A stretch of DNA of 64,000 nt from Phytophthora colocasiae (GCA_018806915.1 JAGKQI010000055.1:186001-250000), one strand, 5' to 3'; counted from the stretch's first letter, positions 28,799 to 40,321 are shown. Translations and numbers: made by a program. The notes: generated by a model not told the origin, from the letters alone.

Positions 28799-29124
28799 CT
28801 TTCTTCAGTTCTGCCTCCAAGCAAAGACACGCTAGAGATCTAGCTTACCACATCGTGTCGTCTCCCAGACCAAGCGATGGAGACAGAGTTCCAAGCCTTG
28901 CGTGGTGCTTGATCATTTGGACAAGTCCAGCCCTTGCATGATATTGTCGATGGTCGTCCCAAGTGATGAGACTGCATGTTTTATGGTCGGGCTTTTGGTT
29001 TTGTAAAAACAGCAATCCATCATAGCAGCTTTTAGTATGGACGTACCTGCGAGTTGCTCAAATAAAGCTGGCATTGGCTTAGACGCTTTTGTACACGTTG
29101 CAACTCACCGGTAGTATTTTACTA

Positions 29125-29706
29125 CTAAACCTCCAAGCTATCGTGTGTAGGACGGTATGCGTCAATCGACAGTAAGGATACACCACAGCTGAGACTTTCC
29201 GCTTCAAACTCAGGTATGTTTTCGAGTTGCGTCACGTACTCGAAGTTCGCTTTACAGTCCAGCGAGCAGAATCTTCCGGCGGTGCTGCTCAACGACGACA
29301 TCGACTTCAAGAAGAGCCGCTCACAGTTGACACAGTACGTTTGTCGTTGTCTCCAGTGGTCTTCACCGTATTCATTAGCGTTAACCGATCGCATACGAAC
29401 TCGCTGCAGTCTTGGATGTGTTGTCGACGTGACGGATGGTGCTGACGACGTGAGACTGTTAGGGATGGAGATGTTGGGGCTGAATTGAGGTTCGCTGGCT
29501 GTCGGTACTACTTCACAGTCGGGTTCGTGTCTTCCAGGCCATGACTTGGTTTGCAACTCGGTCGATTGTTGGTTTCTTTTGAAAACCAGTCGGAGCATTC
29601 GAGACGCGAAACTCGGGTGAGTCTTGTCTGGAGTCTTCTTGGTTGCATTGACTTCGCAACGAGGGGGGTTGTAGTCATTGATCGCAATACCAGCTGGAAC
29701 GTTCAT
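29125..29706 (-). CDS. FLZ-type zinc-finger protein, type B copy 2
   Basis: A 193-residue protein started at the first ATG (MNVPAGIAIND); the frame reaches 29769 only through a GTG. It is a paralogue of the A type: shared blocks are SFASRMLRLVFKRNQQ and TKSWPGRHEPDCE, and the finger YCVNCERLFL...GRFCSLDCKANFEY near residue 140. Four cysteines in C-x2-C-x18-C-x3-C spacing fit an FCS-like zinc finger. The upstream sequence that encodes an in-frame MNLELIAVDY extension in copies 3 and 4 is frameshifted here. It lies 626 bp downstream of the elicitin, same strand. Function unknown. Confidence 0.72.
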   Translation of the reverse strand: MNVPAGIAINDYNPPRCEVNATKKTPDKTHPSFASRMLRLVFKRNQQSTELQTKSWPGRHEPDCEVVPTASEPQFSPNISIPNSLTSSAPSVTSTTHPRLQRVRMRSVNANEYGEDHWRQRQTYCVNCERLFLKSMSSLSSTAGRFCSLDCKANFEYVTQLENIPEFEAESLSCGVSLLSIDAYRPTHDSLEV

Positions 29707-30331
29707 GATAATGTTGCTCTGGCGACAAGAGGCAAATTGGCAAGTGAGCAGCAACCTACAGCAATTCACGTCATATTCAGTCGAATTCCTCCATACGATC
29801 GACCGAATACACTTGTGATCACTGCAAATGCTCCAAAGCCGACTCGCACGCCATGGCGATGGGCGGAGGAACTTTTGAAACTAAATAGGCTGGTTACTAA
29901 GCCAAAGCGACTCCGTGCTCAACGTGTCCTCTTGGCATTGTCGACGAGCATCTGGTGCTCTATCTCCATTGTTGTCGAGCAGTCCAGCGAGCTCTGGCTC
30001 TGATAACACCGAACGCGTGGAAACGCAGGCGATTCACACGACTCAAAGCTACACTTTAAGCTGAATTGACCACCGCGTCCCGAGAGAAGGAGCAATAACT
30101 CGCTTCGAGTTAATCGGAGCTTGTAGTTTTTTACAACGAGTGGCTGGGACGGGAACGTTGAAGCTAACACCGAATTCAGCAGACGTCTGAGAACAAAACC
30201 ACGAAGCACTCGCGTACTTGTGCGAAGGGGGTCGACTCAGTACTAATTTGCTACTGCAATAGACCACCGAAAGGTGCCAATTCAATAGAGATCGAGTCAA
30301 AACGAACAAGTTCTATTGGTATTGCTGATTC

Positions 30332-30844
30332 TTAGAAGAACGAAGCCGCCACAGCAGCCAGAACGGCGGCGATCGAGACGCTAAGGACGTTAGCACTGCT
30401 GCTACCAGATGCAGTGGCCGATCCTGAAGCGGCCGATGAATCAGCCGAACCCGTGGAGCTAGCGGTAACAGTACCGGACGTGCTGGAGCCGTCAGTGGAG
30501 CCCACAGTAGCGGAAGTACTCGAGCCACCATTGGATCCTCCATTGCAGACGTTGGTCAGAGGGATGATCAGATCCGCATACAGGGCGAAGGTGCCCACAG
30601 TGCACTCTGAAGGGGCCACTGACTCAGCTTCCGATAGTAGTGACAGGCAGGCTTTGCTCGTGCACATCTTGGCCAATTCAGCATCGGTGGGCGTGGTCAG
30701 AGTCGTTGCCTTGAAACCAGAGTCCGTCATGCAATTGGTAGCATCCGTCGAAGCCAGAAGCGTCTGAAGAGAGGCTAAGTCGCACGTGGCGGCGTTGGAG
30801 GTGGCGACGAGCGCAGAAGCAAAAGCGATGGCGGTGAACTTCAT
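30332..30844 (-). CDS. Elicitin-like GPI-anchored protein, copy 1
   Basis: 170 residues. A signal peptide (MKFTAIAFASALVATSNA) is followed by an elicitin domain of about 85 residues with the six expected cysteines (TCDL, NCMT, MCTS, ACLS, ECTV, VCNG), which form three disulphides. Then comes a Ser/Thr/Ala/Gly-rich stalk of about 50 residues and a hydrophobic C-terminal tail (VLSVSIAAVLAAVAASFF), which suggests O-glycosylation and a GPI anchor. Elicitins bind and carry sterols, which Phytophthora cannot make, and are recognised by plant immune receptors. No intron. It is part of the duplicated unit; the other copy (42965) differs at one visible residue (LIIPLTN against LITPLTN). Confidence 0.93.
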   Translation of the reverse strand: MKFTAIAFASALVATSNAATCDLASLQTLLASTDATNCMTDSGFKATTLTTPTDAELAKMCTSKACLSLLSEAESVAPSECTVGTFALYADLIIPLTNVCNGGSNGGSSTSATVGSTDGSSTSGTVTASSTGSADSSAASGSATASGSSSANVLSVSIAAVLAAVAASFF

Positions 30845-30863
30845 GGGGTTGAGTGGGAATTCC

Positions 30864-30870
30864 GAAATGA
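30864..30870 (-). promoter_or_regulatory. Oomycete initiator-like element of elicitin copy 1
   Basis: TCATTTC, matching the oomycete initiator consensus YCAYTYY, lies 20 bp upstream of the ATG. The same element is at 42939 in the inverted copy. In the left unit (16877) the sequence reads TCATTCTC and leads straight into the 3' flank, with no elicitin gene. Confidence 0.55.
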
Positions 30871-31238
30871 AGCAGAAGAACTCTACAGGTATGGCTGGCT
30901 CTGGGCGTTGCTGTGGAAGCCAGAGGATAAGGAAACGTGATGAGGATTACCGTACAGTACGCGTAGTACGCGTCGCGTACACGTATTCGTTGTGTTGTTG
31001 TCTGTTGCAGTGCAAGTTGACCTGCTTGGATCCATTACTCATCCGATGAGTCATGGAAACAGGGTTGTGAAAAAAACAATTTGACTTTCAAATAATTCAA
31101 TTAAAACACACTAAATTATTGATTGAGCGAGGTCTCAATCACGTCCAAATAATCCTCCATTTCACTGTGGCGTTTAGCTCGCGTTCTGCACGTTATCGTG
31201 AAGTCACGAGCTACTTGAGTACTCTTAACGCATCAATA

Positions 31239-31391
31239 ATGAGCAAGCAGTGGTCTTCTAGGCCTGTACGACGTAAACAACTTCGACGAGACAGCTCTGA
31301 GGTAGCGCTCGACACTCCAGCAGCTCCTCACTTTGCAAATTTCTGCAAGACCCAAACATGCGACTATATTGGACGTGCGGTGTCTGTTTGA
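31239..31391 (+). CDS. Conserved small frame in duplication unit (copy 2)
   Basis: A 50-codon ATG frame identical in translation to 22174-22326 and to 42418-42570 on the other strand. It lies between the elicitin and type-A zinc-finger genes. There is no signal peptide or domain. The basic RRKQLRR stretch is the only notable feature. It could be chance within a recently copied segment. Confidence 0.25.
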   Translation: MSKQWSSRPVRRKQLRRDSSEVALDTPAAPHFANFCKTQTCDYIGRAVSV

Positions 31392-31878
31392 TGCCATTAC
31401 GAAGGAGTTCACACCAACTGCGAAATACCTCAGCCTACAAGCCATCGTCGTTAAAGCGCCACGCTTTGAAAGCGGAGTTAAAGTTCTCGCAAAGCTTTAG
31501 CGAGCGTCAAGGGGTTTGGGTTAAGGTTACGGTTAGGTCGTTTTCTACCAATCAGAGCTCGATGATATGATTGAAAACAAAATTGCAATAAACAAATTAT
31601 TGATTGACCCGAGTCTTGGAGCTCAATTAAATAACAATCTTATTTTTCACAACCCTGCATGGAAAGAGACAAGACTTTGTGTTGTTAAGCTTACCGCAAC
31701 TTTACTAAGTTCTCGGTTTGTACGTGTAAGTGGGTGTGAAATGCATACTTCATGCTCGTTTGTTATGCTGTCACGCACAATCGATAAAGCTAGGGGACGC
31801 TAACGCTACAAGTTTATAGAAGTACAACTAACAAGATTAGCCTCAAGAAATGGTTCAAGCTGTAGATGCTGTAACGAC

Positions 31879-32514
31879 TCAATTCCAAAGCTGCTCGACA
31901 TCCAGCTCTTCAGCTTCATAGTCTTCTTCATCCGAGCTCGAACCTAACGACTCGCTAGTTCCTCCCAGTATGTGTTGAGAGAGCACTTCTTCAAGATGAT
32001 TCACGTACTCGAAGCTGGTCTTGCAGTCGAGCGAGCAGAACTGTCCAGCACTGGAGCTCCAAGGCGACAAAACCGTAAAAAAGAGACGTCCGCAGTTCAT
32101 GCAGTGAGTTTGTCGTGCTCGCCAGCTATCACGATGGTCTTCGTTTCTTGTGTGTGTAGTTGAACTGGATTGTACCGAATGCTTGAATTCAATTGGGATA
32201 ATGGCACTGGCGTGACGAGCGAGAGACTCCCTAACAGCCATTGGCGATAGTTTTGGTTCTCCTGACCAAGACTTGGGTCGAGAGTCATCTGAGGAGGATG
32301 TCCGCTTACAAATGAGCTGGAAAATTCGAGTGGCGAAACTTGGACGGTGTGGTGTTGCATGGTGCAGTCCGGTCGAGACTTCGTCGTTGGTGGTCACACG
32401 AAAGGCTTTTTTCCTCTCTAAACACGACGTGTGAGCCATTCTTTTCGAGTTGGGCGTGTCTTGGACGAGGAAGATCGAAGAGTGAACATCGAGTTGTGCT
32501 GGTAAGTGCAGCAT
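31879..32514 (-). CDS. FLZ-type zinc-finger protein, type A copy 2
   Basis: 211 residues, with the same layout as copy 1 at 28163: basic N-terminus, RPSFATRIFQLICKR block, finger HCMNCGRLFF...FCSLDCK and acidic tail ending VEQLWN. The translation is identical to copy 3 at 39161 in the inverted arm, and differs from copy 1 at a handful of positions (for example KLSPMAVRES for KPSPMTAKES). This shows the inverted pair is more recent, or more recently homogenised, than the tandem pair. Confidence 0.78.
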   Translation of the reverse strand: MLHLPAQLDVHSSIFLVQDTPNSKRMAHTSCLERKKAFRVTTNDEVSTGLHHATPHRPSFATRIFQLICKRTSSSDDSRPKSWSGEPKLSPMAVRESLARHASAIIPIEFKHSVQSSSTTHTRNEDHRDSWRARQTHCMNCGRLFFTVLSPWSSSAGQFCSLDCKTSFEYVNHLEEVLSQHILGGTSESLGSSSDEEDYEAEELDVEQLWN

Positions 32515-32878
32515 CTTTCTTCAGTTCTGCCTCCAAGCAAAGACACGCTAGAGATCTAGCTTACCACATCGTGTCGTCTCCCAGACCAAGCGATGGAGAC
32601 AGAGTTCCCAGCCTTGCGTGGTGCTTGATCATTTGGACAAGTCCAGCCCTTGCATGATATTGTCGATGGTCGTCCCAAGTGATGAGACTGCACGTTTCAT
32701 GGTCGGGCTTTTGGTTTTGTAAGAACAGCAATCCATCATAGCAGCTTTTAGTATGGACTCCCCTGCGAGTTGCTCAGCTTCCTTTAAAGCTGGAATCAAC
32801 TTCAGCTATTGTAGGTGACGCGGCAGTGAGGAAGAGAGGAAACTTAAACGCTTTTGTTCACGCTGAAACTCACACGTA

Positions 32879-33538
32879 CTAAACCTCCAAGCTATCGTGT
32901 GTAGTACGGTATGCGTCAATCGACAGTAATGATACACCACAGCTGAGACTTTCCGCTTCAAACTCGGGTACCATGTTCTCGAGTTGCGTCACGTACTCAA
33001 AGTTCGTTTTACAGTCCAGCGAGCAGAATCTTCCGGCGGTGCTGCTCAACGACGACATCGACTTCAAGAAGAGCCGCTCACAGTTGACACAGTATGTTTG
33101 TCGTTGTCTCCAGTGGTCTTCACCGTATTCATTAGCGTTAACCGATCGCATACGAACTCGCTGCAGTCTTGGATGTGTTGTCGACGTGACGGATGGTGCT
33201 GACGACGGGAGACTGTTGGGGATGGAGATGTTGGGGCTGAATTGAGGGTCGCTGGCTGTCGGTACTACTTCACAGTCAGGTTCGTGTCTTCCAGGCCATG
33301 ACTTGGTTTGCAACTCGGTCGATTGCTGGTTTCTTTTGAAAACGAGTCGGAGCATTCGAGACGCAAAGTTTGGTCGAGCCCCGTCTTGAGTCTTCTTGGT
33401 AGCGTTGACCTCGCGCCGAGGAGATTGGTACCCATTGATCGCTATACCAGCTGGAATGTTCATGATAATGTTGCTCTGGTCGAAACGAGGCAAATTGGCA
33501 AGTGAGAAGTAATCTACGGCGATCAGCTCCAGATTCAT
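32879..33538 (-). CDS. FLZ-type zinc-finger protein, type B copy 3
   Basis: 219 residues from an ATG (MNLELIAVDYFSLANL). This is the longest intact B copy, with 25 extra N-terminal residues before the MNIPAGI that serves as start in copies 2 and 5. Conserved blocks are NFASRMLRLVFKRNQQ and TKSWPGRHEPDCE. The zinc finger is YCVNCERLFL...GRFCSLDCKTNFEY, and the C-terminus is MVPEFEAESLSCG...DSLEV. It lies 364 bp upstream of type A copy 2 on the same strand, so the A-B pair is the unit that recurs across the window. Confidence 0.75.
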   Translation of the reverse strand: MNLELIAVDYFSLANLPRFDQSNIIMNIPAGIAINGYQSPRREVNATKKTQDGARPNFASRMLRLVFKRNQQSTELQTKSWPGRHEPDCEVVPTASDPQFSPNISIPNSLPSSAPSVTSTTHPRLQRVRMRSVNANEYGEDHWRQRQTYCVNCERLFLKSMSSLSSTAGRFCSLDCKTNFEYVTQLENMVPEFEAESLSCGVSLLSIDAYRTTHDSLEV

Positions 33539-33995
33539 TCGAATTCCTCCTTACGATCAACCGAATACACTTGTGATCACCGCAAATGCTCCAAAGCCGA
33601 CTCGCACGCCACGACAGTCCGAGCGACAGGAGGAGGAACCTTTGAAATCAAATGAGTCCGTCCCTAAGCAGCAGCAGCAGCAGTGACTCAGAGCTCGACG
33701 TGGTTATAATACGTGGCTTTGTCGTCGGAACCTGGCGTCTGTAGCTCCATCGTTGTCGAGCAGCTTAATTCAATTGTCCGGGCCAGGCTCTGATAACACC
33801 GAGCAGTGGTGGTCGAAGCAAGCAACAACGAGCACGTGGAAACGCAGCCTACCTATTGACTCAACGTCTGTCCTTAAAGCGTAGGATTGACCACCAGTCT
33901 CGAGCAATAAGACGTGAGTCAACGAGTGACTCAGAAGCCTAGCGCGTGTTCGGTGTCTTTGTAGACAAACACTTGGCAAACATATCGGCAGGACA

Positions 33996-34755
33996 GAAAA
34001 TATCTTCGCACACACTACCCTGATAGAATGTAGCGGACTTGCTGACTTGCTTGATAATTAATGATTCAACACTCCTGCAAGTTGTCACCAGCAATCTAGA
34101 AGTGCTAGATCTCGATATGACAATTGCTACAAACTCACTAAACGAACAACCTACAAACGATAGATCAGCATTTGTGTGGCGCATTGTTTCTTCAAGTTAG
34201 AGGCGTCTTTGTTCTCCACGCTGATTCGTCTCCGTTAAACTGCGACTTCAACATCAATGTCTATCCCATTTCACTTGCAATTTGTATTCGAGCAGCGAAA
34301 TGCCGCTTCGTGGTTCTAGATTTTAAAGAGAACTTCAAAAGGCAACTTGCCTTTGCCAGTTGCCTTTGCGGTTGCAGTTGCAGCTCCGTCAACGGCCGAA
34401 ACGCCGGAGCTGAAGCACGTCAATGATAGATGGGTTCTGCCAGGCTCTGCTTCGCCGTCTCAAATCGCCCTCAACTTGTTGTGCCACAGGAAAAGTCTCT
34501 GGTGGACCGTCACTCTCTGCACGCGACGTCATCGCAAGAACGATGACGCGTATTTCTTTCCTGTATTCTCATTGGTCGAAAGCTACACTCTCGTTCTTCC
34601 CTAACCGCTTTTTGATGTACACCACACTAATTTTTCCCCATGAGAAAAAAAACTTTCGGCATTTCCGATTCCGCACTGCGTCGCGAAGGACCATCACTCT
34701 TCGTGTTTTGTTTTAGGGCACTGGGTTGACACGGACCATCACTCTGGACGCCCCC
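33996..34755. other. Unique sequence upstream of the kinase gene
   Basis: No supported gene. It must hold the kinase promoter. A TTTTAG run just before 34717 could be the acceptor of an intron in the 5' leader. No GCCTGAC cluster was seen. Confidence 0.4.
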
Positions 34756-37473
34756 ATGTCCGGGCGCGCGTCCATCGGCGACTATGTGGTGACCAGCAAG
34801 CTAGGAAGCGGCTCCTTCGCCGTGGTGTACAAGGGCTACCACCGTGTGAGCAAGACGCCCGTGGCTATTAAGGCACTGTCGCTTAATAAGCTGAACGGGA
34901 AGCTATTGGCTAATTTGGAGATGGAGATCGCCATCATGCAAGAGATCGACCACCCGAACGTGGTGAAGCTCTACGATATCAAAAAGACAGACAAACACAT
35001 GTACCTGATGCTCGAGTATTGCGCTGGCGGAGACCTACAGCAATATATGCGACGACGACAGAAGGAGAACGGCGAGAAAAATAAATTATTGTCAGAAGAA
35101 GTAGCTCGACATTTCCTACAGGAACTGGCGAAGGGCATGCAGTGTTTGTGGCAACGCAACCTCATTCACAGAGATCTCAAGCCGCAGAATTTACTGCTTG
35201 TGGAGGATTCACCTACGTCGGTGTTGAAAATTGGTGGGTACAATTATTGAGGTGGTTCGGCAATTATTGGTGTTGTTGCTGACATTTTTTTGTTTTTATT
35301 TACAGCGGACTTTGGCTTCGCGAGACATCTAGCCACAGCCTCAATGGCTGAGACTCTCTGTGGGTCTCCGCTGTACATGGCTCCTGAGATCTTGAAGTTC
35401 CAGAAGTACGACGCCAAGGCCGACCTTTGGTCGGTAGGCACAATTTTGTTCGAGATGCTGGCTGGACGTCCTCCCTATGGTGGAGCGAACCACGTGCAGT
35501 TGCTGGCTAATATCGAGCGCCAGCCGCTGCGATTCCCGCCGACGTTGCAGCTTTCCAGGCCGTGTCGTCACTTGCTGGTGGCTTTGTTGCAGCGGAAGCC
35601 TGCACTCCGACTTGGATTTGCTGAATTTTTCAGCGATCCGTTTGTGGATTTGCAGCCTTTACCAGAGCAGGTTGAAGAAGCTGAAGCTGCACACCGCTCG
35701 TCGACGTTTTCAACGACCAGCATTCGTGAAGAAGAGGAGGAGGATGAACAGGGGCTTTCAGGGCGCTGGGGGGTTTCAACTGCAAGAAACAGCGAAATAA
35801 CAACAGGGGATGATGTTGAAGCTGCATCTACACCTTGTCGAGGATCCGGAAGTGATCGACGATCTCGTGTATTCTCACATGAGTCAGGTTCCAGCTCACG
35901 TTTTGCGAATACAGCACCATCGACGATTATGCGCCATTCACGGAGTGGCAACTTGGAGGTAATGGAGACAGCGTTTGCGAGTGCGAGTTCTGGGGCTATG
36001 CGTCGGTCGTCGTCGTCACGACTGGCGCGAAGCCGACGCGCCTCGTCTAGTGGTAGCGGTTTGGCGGGAGAAAATGGTTCGGGAACGAGTCCTAAACTCA
36101 GTCCACAAATGAGCCCGCACATCTTGCCCAGTCCAAGCCCAAGAATTAACCCGTTCAAGCAACTTTCAGAATCACCACCAGGTGCCGCAGCTCTTCAGCA
36201 ACAGCAGCATTCTCTGACATCGTCTAGGATCAAAATCTCCCAACCTTCTCAGTCGAGCGGCAATGATGCAATTATGGCAGCGAAGCCAAAGAACGTTGGT
36301 GGCGGAGGCCACGCGTTGGACAGCAGTGGCGAATACGTGCTGGTGGATGGGTTGCCAGAGAGAGCACCTTACTCAGGCGGTTCTGCTGGTCGTCAGACTA
36401 GCGGACTGTTAAACCAGGTGGAGTTAACCGGAAGAGAATTATCGTCTGTCAACACCAGTAATGCCCCATCAGAAGCTTTCTCTCGCGAATGCGGCCAACA
36501 GCTTATCGATATTGTGGTGCTGCGCACTCAGGCCATAGCCCCAATTGCAGATCATCTCTGGACTTTAAGCGCTGCGGGAGATGCATCGTCCGATTTAATG
36601 ACTGAGGACAGCGTTGAACCGACGGTGGGTACTTTATCCCCACAACAAACAGCTACGGGAAATTCGTCGTTGTCAAATTCAGCAGGCAAGCGCATCAGTG
36701 GGGTTAATTTCTCGACCGTATTTTCGATGAGCTCGTCGTTGGCCTCTTCAATTGGCGTGAGCAACACTCTACGGGACGATGAAGACGGCGATGATGATGA
36801 TGATGACGATGACGATGACGATGAAAAGCGCAGCGCTGAGCGAAAGTATGTATGTGCTGCTGAGGCATTAGCACTGTATGTGAAGTGCTTGCGTCTTGTG
36901 CAACATGTCGTTTTGTACTTCCGCCAGGATCCAACACATCGTGGTTCGATGGGTTCTTCGGAATCGTCTGCTGGGACTTCACCAGGATGGATTGAAACAA
37001 GCCGGAAGGTGTCGATGGCTTATTTGGCCGAACAACTGACTCATTTCTTGGATCGAGCGGAACAGTGCAAGATGCGTATGGCCCAAGCAGCACGTTTTCG
37101 AGCTCCGTTACGTCCCATTGCGTCTCAAGAAGATCTGCTTTACGCTCATGCCCTTCGAATTGGACGCCAAGGAGCTATTCGTGAAGTTTTGGGCCACACT
37201 CAAGCTGCACACGACCACTACCTGCAGGCACTTCTCTTGTTAGAGAGCTTACTGATGGATACGCCTGGTACAAACGGAAGTGGCGCTCGTGTCCTGGCTG
37301 TGGATGATCAAAAGAACGTGAATAATTTCTTGCGCGCGCTTGAACAGCGCTTGAAGAACGTTCGTGCTTTGCTCGACGAGGGTTTACAGTCTGGAACCAA
37401 GCGTCTGCAGCAGCCGCAACAGCAACAGCAACAACAACCCACTTACCACTCTGCTACCGCTGCGGCACTGTGA
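34756..37473 (+). CDS. ATG1: ATG1/ULK-like autophagy protein kinase
   Basis: Two exons, 34756-35233 and 35306-37473, joined at a 72-bp GTGGGT...TACAG intron, giving 881 residues. Start chosen at the first ATG ([12 protein letters not shown]). The N-terminal kinase domain is complete: [11 protein letters not shown] loop, VAIKAL lysine, HRDLKPQN catalytic loop, DFGFAR at the exon 2 start, and [12 protein letters not shown]. The [16 protein letters not shown] pattern and the N-terminal kinase with a long tail are those of ATG1/ULK, which starts autophagosome formation. A low-complexity Ser-rich linker follows, with an acidic Asp run near residue 655. The helical C-terminus ([33 protein letters not shown]) resembles tandem MIT repeats that bind ATG13. 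Single copy, enclosed by the two inverted arms. Confidence 0.85.
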
Positions 37474-38156
37474 CGGAAAATCACCATGAGTACGTGACTC
37501 CGTCCGTATCAATATTTGCATGTACATTTTGATCGATGCATATCAAACTACCGTCGGAAGAGTAAACTAACGAAATAACACAAGCCATTGAAACCGACAT
37601 GTTGCAGTGCCGATCTGGAGTGTTATCAATGATGTGATGACTCATCATACTTGTTCAGAAGTCCCTGCGTCTGCGAAGGTGTTTCCCATCGTCTTGTCCC
37701 GCCGATATGTTTGCCAAGTGCTTGTCTACAAAGACACCGAACACGATCTGAGTCACTCATTGACTCACGTCTTATTGCTCGAGACAGAGTGGTCAATACT
37801 GCACTTCAAGGACAGACGCATTGTGAGTCAATAATAGGTAGGCTGCGTTTCCACGTGTCCGTTGTTGCTTGCTTCGACCATCACTGCTCGGTGTTATCAG
37901 AGCCTGGCCCGGAACAATTGAATTAAGCTGCTCGACAACGATGGAGCTACAGACGCCAGGTATCCGACGACAAAGCCACGTATTATAACCACGTCGAGCT
38001 CTGAGTCACTGCTGCTGCTGCTGCTGCTTAGGGACGGACTCATTTGATTTCAAAAGTTCCTCCTCCTGTCGCTCGGACTGTCGTGGCGTGCGAGTCGGCT
38101 TTGGAGCATTTGCGGTGATCACAAGTGTATTCGGTTGATCGTAAGGAGGAATTCGA
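37474..38156. other. Kinase 3' flank and inner end of right inverted arm
   Basis: Up to about 37690 the sequence is unique and should hold the kinase terminator. From there it is the reverse complement of 33539-33995, including a GCT/CTG repeat run near 38020. No gene is supported. Confidence 0.5.
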
Positions 38157-38759
38157 ATGAATCTGGAGCTGATCGCCGTAGATTACTTCTCACTTGCCAA
38201 TTTACCTCGTTTCGACCAGAGCAACATTATCATGAACATTCCAGCTGGTATAGCGATCAATGGGTACCAACCTCCTCGGCGCGAGGTCAACGCTACCAAG
38301 AATACTCAAGACGGGGCTCGACCAAACTTCGCGTCTCGAATGCTCCGACTGGTTTTCAAAAGAAACCAACAATCGACCGAGTTGCAAACCAAGTCATGGC
38401 CTGGAAGACACGAACCTGACTGTGAAGTAGTACCGACAGCCAGCGAACCTCAATTCAGCCCCAACATCTCCATCCCTAACAGTCTCACGTCGTCAGCACC
38501 ATCCGTCACGTCGACAACACATCCAAGACTGAAGCGAGTTCGTATGCGGTCGGTTGACGCTAATGAATACGGTGAAGACCACTGGAGACAACGACAAACG
38601 TACTGTGTCAACTGTGAGCGGCTCTTCTTGAAGTCGATGTCGTCGTTGAGCAGCACCGCCGGGAGATTCTGCTCGCTGGACTGTAAAGCGAACTTCGAGT
38701 ACGTGACGCAACTCGAGAACATACCTGAGTTTGAAGCGGAAAGTCTCAGCTGCGATTGA
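38157..38759 (+). CDS. FLZ-type zinc-finger protein, type B copy 4
   Basis: 200 residues from the ATG of MNLELIAVDY, inverted-arm partner of copy 3. All four zinc-binding cysteines are present (YCVNCERLFL...GRFCSLDCKANFEY). A 20-bp deletion near 38754 brings a stop just after SLSCD, trimming the last 15 or so residues (VSLLSIDAYR in copy 3). The finger is unaffected, so the product may still work. Confidence 0.72.
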   Translation: MNLELIAVDYFSLANLPRFDQSNIIMNIPAGIAINGYQPPRREVNATKNTQDGARPNFASRMLRLVFKRNQQSTELQTKSWPGRHEPDCEVVPTASEPQFSPNISIPNSLTSSAPSVTSTTHPRLKRVRMRSVDANEYGEDHWRQRQTYCVNCERLFLKSMSSLSSTAGRFCSLDCKANFEYVTQLENIPEFEAESLSCD

Positions 38760-39160
38760 CGCATACCGTACTACACACGATAGCTTGGAGGTTTAGTACG
38801 TGTGAGTTTCAACGTGAACAAAAGCGTTTAAGTTTCCTCTCTTCCTCACTGCCGCGTCACCTACAATAGCTGAAGTTGATTCCAGCTTTAAAGGAAGCTG
38901 AGCAACTCGCAGGGGAGTCCATACTAAAAGCTGCTATGATGGATTGCTGTTCTTACAAAACCAAAAGCCCGACCATGAAACGTGCAGTCTCATCACTTGG
39001 GACGACCATCGACAATATCATGCAAGGGCTGGACTTGTCCAAATGATCAAGCACCACGCAAGGCTGGGAACTCTGTCTCCATCGCTTGGTCTGGGAGACG
39101 ACACGATGTGGTAAGCTAGATCTCTAGCGTGTCTTTGCTTGGAGGCAGAACTGAAGAAAG

Positions 39161-39796
39161 ATGCTGCACTTACCAGCACAACTCGATGTTCACTCTTCGA
39201 TCTTCCTCGTCCAAGACACGCCCAACTCGAAAAGAATGGCTCACACGTCGTGTTTAGAGAGGAAAAAAGCCTTTCGTGTGACCACCAACGACGAAGTCTC
39301 GACCGGACTGCACCATGCAACACCACACCGTCCAAGTTTCGCCACTCGAATTTTCCAGCTCATTTGTAAGCGGACATCCTCCTCAGATGACTCTCGACCC
39401 AAGTCTTGGTCAGGAGAACCAAAACTATCGCCAATGGCTGTTAGGGAGTCTCTCGCTCGTCACGCCAGTGCCATTATCCCAATTGAATTCAAGCATTCGG
39501 TACAATCCAGTTCAACTACACACACAAGAAACGAAGACCATCGTGATAGCTGGCGAGCACGACAAACTCACTGCATGAACTGCGGACGTCTCTTTTTTAC
39601 GGTTTTGTCGCCTTGGAGCTCCAGTGCTGGACAGTTCTGCTCGCTCGACTGCAAGACCAGCTTCGAGTACGTGAATCATCTTGAAGAAGTGCTCTCTCAA
39701 CACATACTGGGAGGAACTAGCGAGTCGTTAGGTTCGAGCTCGGATGAAGAAGACTATGAAGCTGAAGAGCTGGATGTCGAGCAGCTTTGGAATTGA
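39161..39796 (+). CDS. FLZ-type zinc-finger protein, type A copy 3
   Basis: 211 residues, translation identical to type A copy 2 at 31879. The finger is HCMNCGRLFF...GQFCSLDCKTSFEY and the acidic tail ends VEQLWN. It lies 401 bp downstream of type B copy 4, same strand, mirroring the left arm. Confidence 0.78.
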   Translation: MLHLPAQLDVHSSIFLVQDTPNSKRMAHTSCLERKKAFRVTTNDEVSTGLHHATPHRPSFATRIFQLICKRTSSSDDSRPKSWSGEPKLSPMAVRESLARHASAIIPIEFKHSVQSSSTTHTRNEDHRDSWRARQTHCMNCGRLFFTVLSPWSSSAGQFCSLDCKTSFEYVNHLEEVLSQHILGGTSESLGSSSDEEDYEAEELDVEQLWN

Positions 39797-40321
39797 GTCG
39801 TTACAGCATCTACAGCTTGAACCATTTCTTGAGGCTAATCTTGTTAGTTGTACTTCTATAAACTTGTAGCGTTAGCGTCCCCTAGCTTTATCGATTGTGC
39901 GTGACAGCATAACAAACGAGCATGAAGTATGCATTTCACACCCACTTACACGTACAAACCGAGAACTTAGTAAAGTTGCGGTAAGCTTAACAACACAAAG
40001 TCTTGTCTCTTTCCATGCAGGGTTGTGAAAAATAAGATTGTTATTTAACCCCTCTAACCCGGTATTCTGTATCCTACAGAATAATATATTGTACAGGATT
40101 TAATATCCAGCAAACTCATCAGCGCTCCAAAACTCCGCATGAAGATTATTGTATGGTGTCTGGATCAGTCCACTTTCCTAACAGATCGGCGATGGGATGA
40201 TAGACGGGTATTATTCAAGGAGGATAGAAAGACGCATATAAATCCCCAACAGGTTTGAAAATTCTGTCGAAAGCCCATCGGTTCACGTGTCAGAAGCTAC
40301 CTCACATTGTCATTCGAAAAA

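Larger units (their letters stand above)
29243..33995. repeat. Left arm of large inverted duplication
   Basis: The reverse complement of this segment recurs at 37690-44555. Coordinates of matching features add to 73809 in the outer part and, inside the piggyBac 2 insertion site, to about 71675-71695, a difference explained by the 2,134-bp piggyBac 2 insertion and a 20-bp indel. It carries type B copy 3, type A copy 2, the small frame, elicitin copy 1 and part of type B copy 2. The two arms enclose a single-copy kinase gene. Borders were placed by eye, within about 20 bp. Confidence 0.85.

Noticed and set aside
29216..29488. 90-103-codon frames antisense to the type-B zinc-finger genes (also 32973, 38450, 44308, 53578)
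   Set aside because: Present wherever the B gene is conserved and lacking cysteine or domain patterns; antisense shadows.
30414..30767. 117-codon frame antisense to the elicitin (also 43042-43395)
   Set aside because: It mirrors the Ser/Thr/Ala-rich coding of the elicitin stalk; no independent support.
36784..36828. Asp-rich codon run in the kinase as a possible frameshift or repeat expansion
   Set aside because: The frame stays open through it and acidic linkers are common in ATG1/ULK tails; at most a polymorphic microsatellite.
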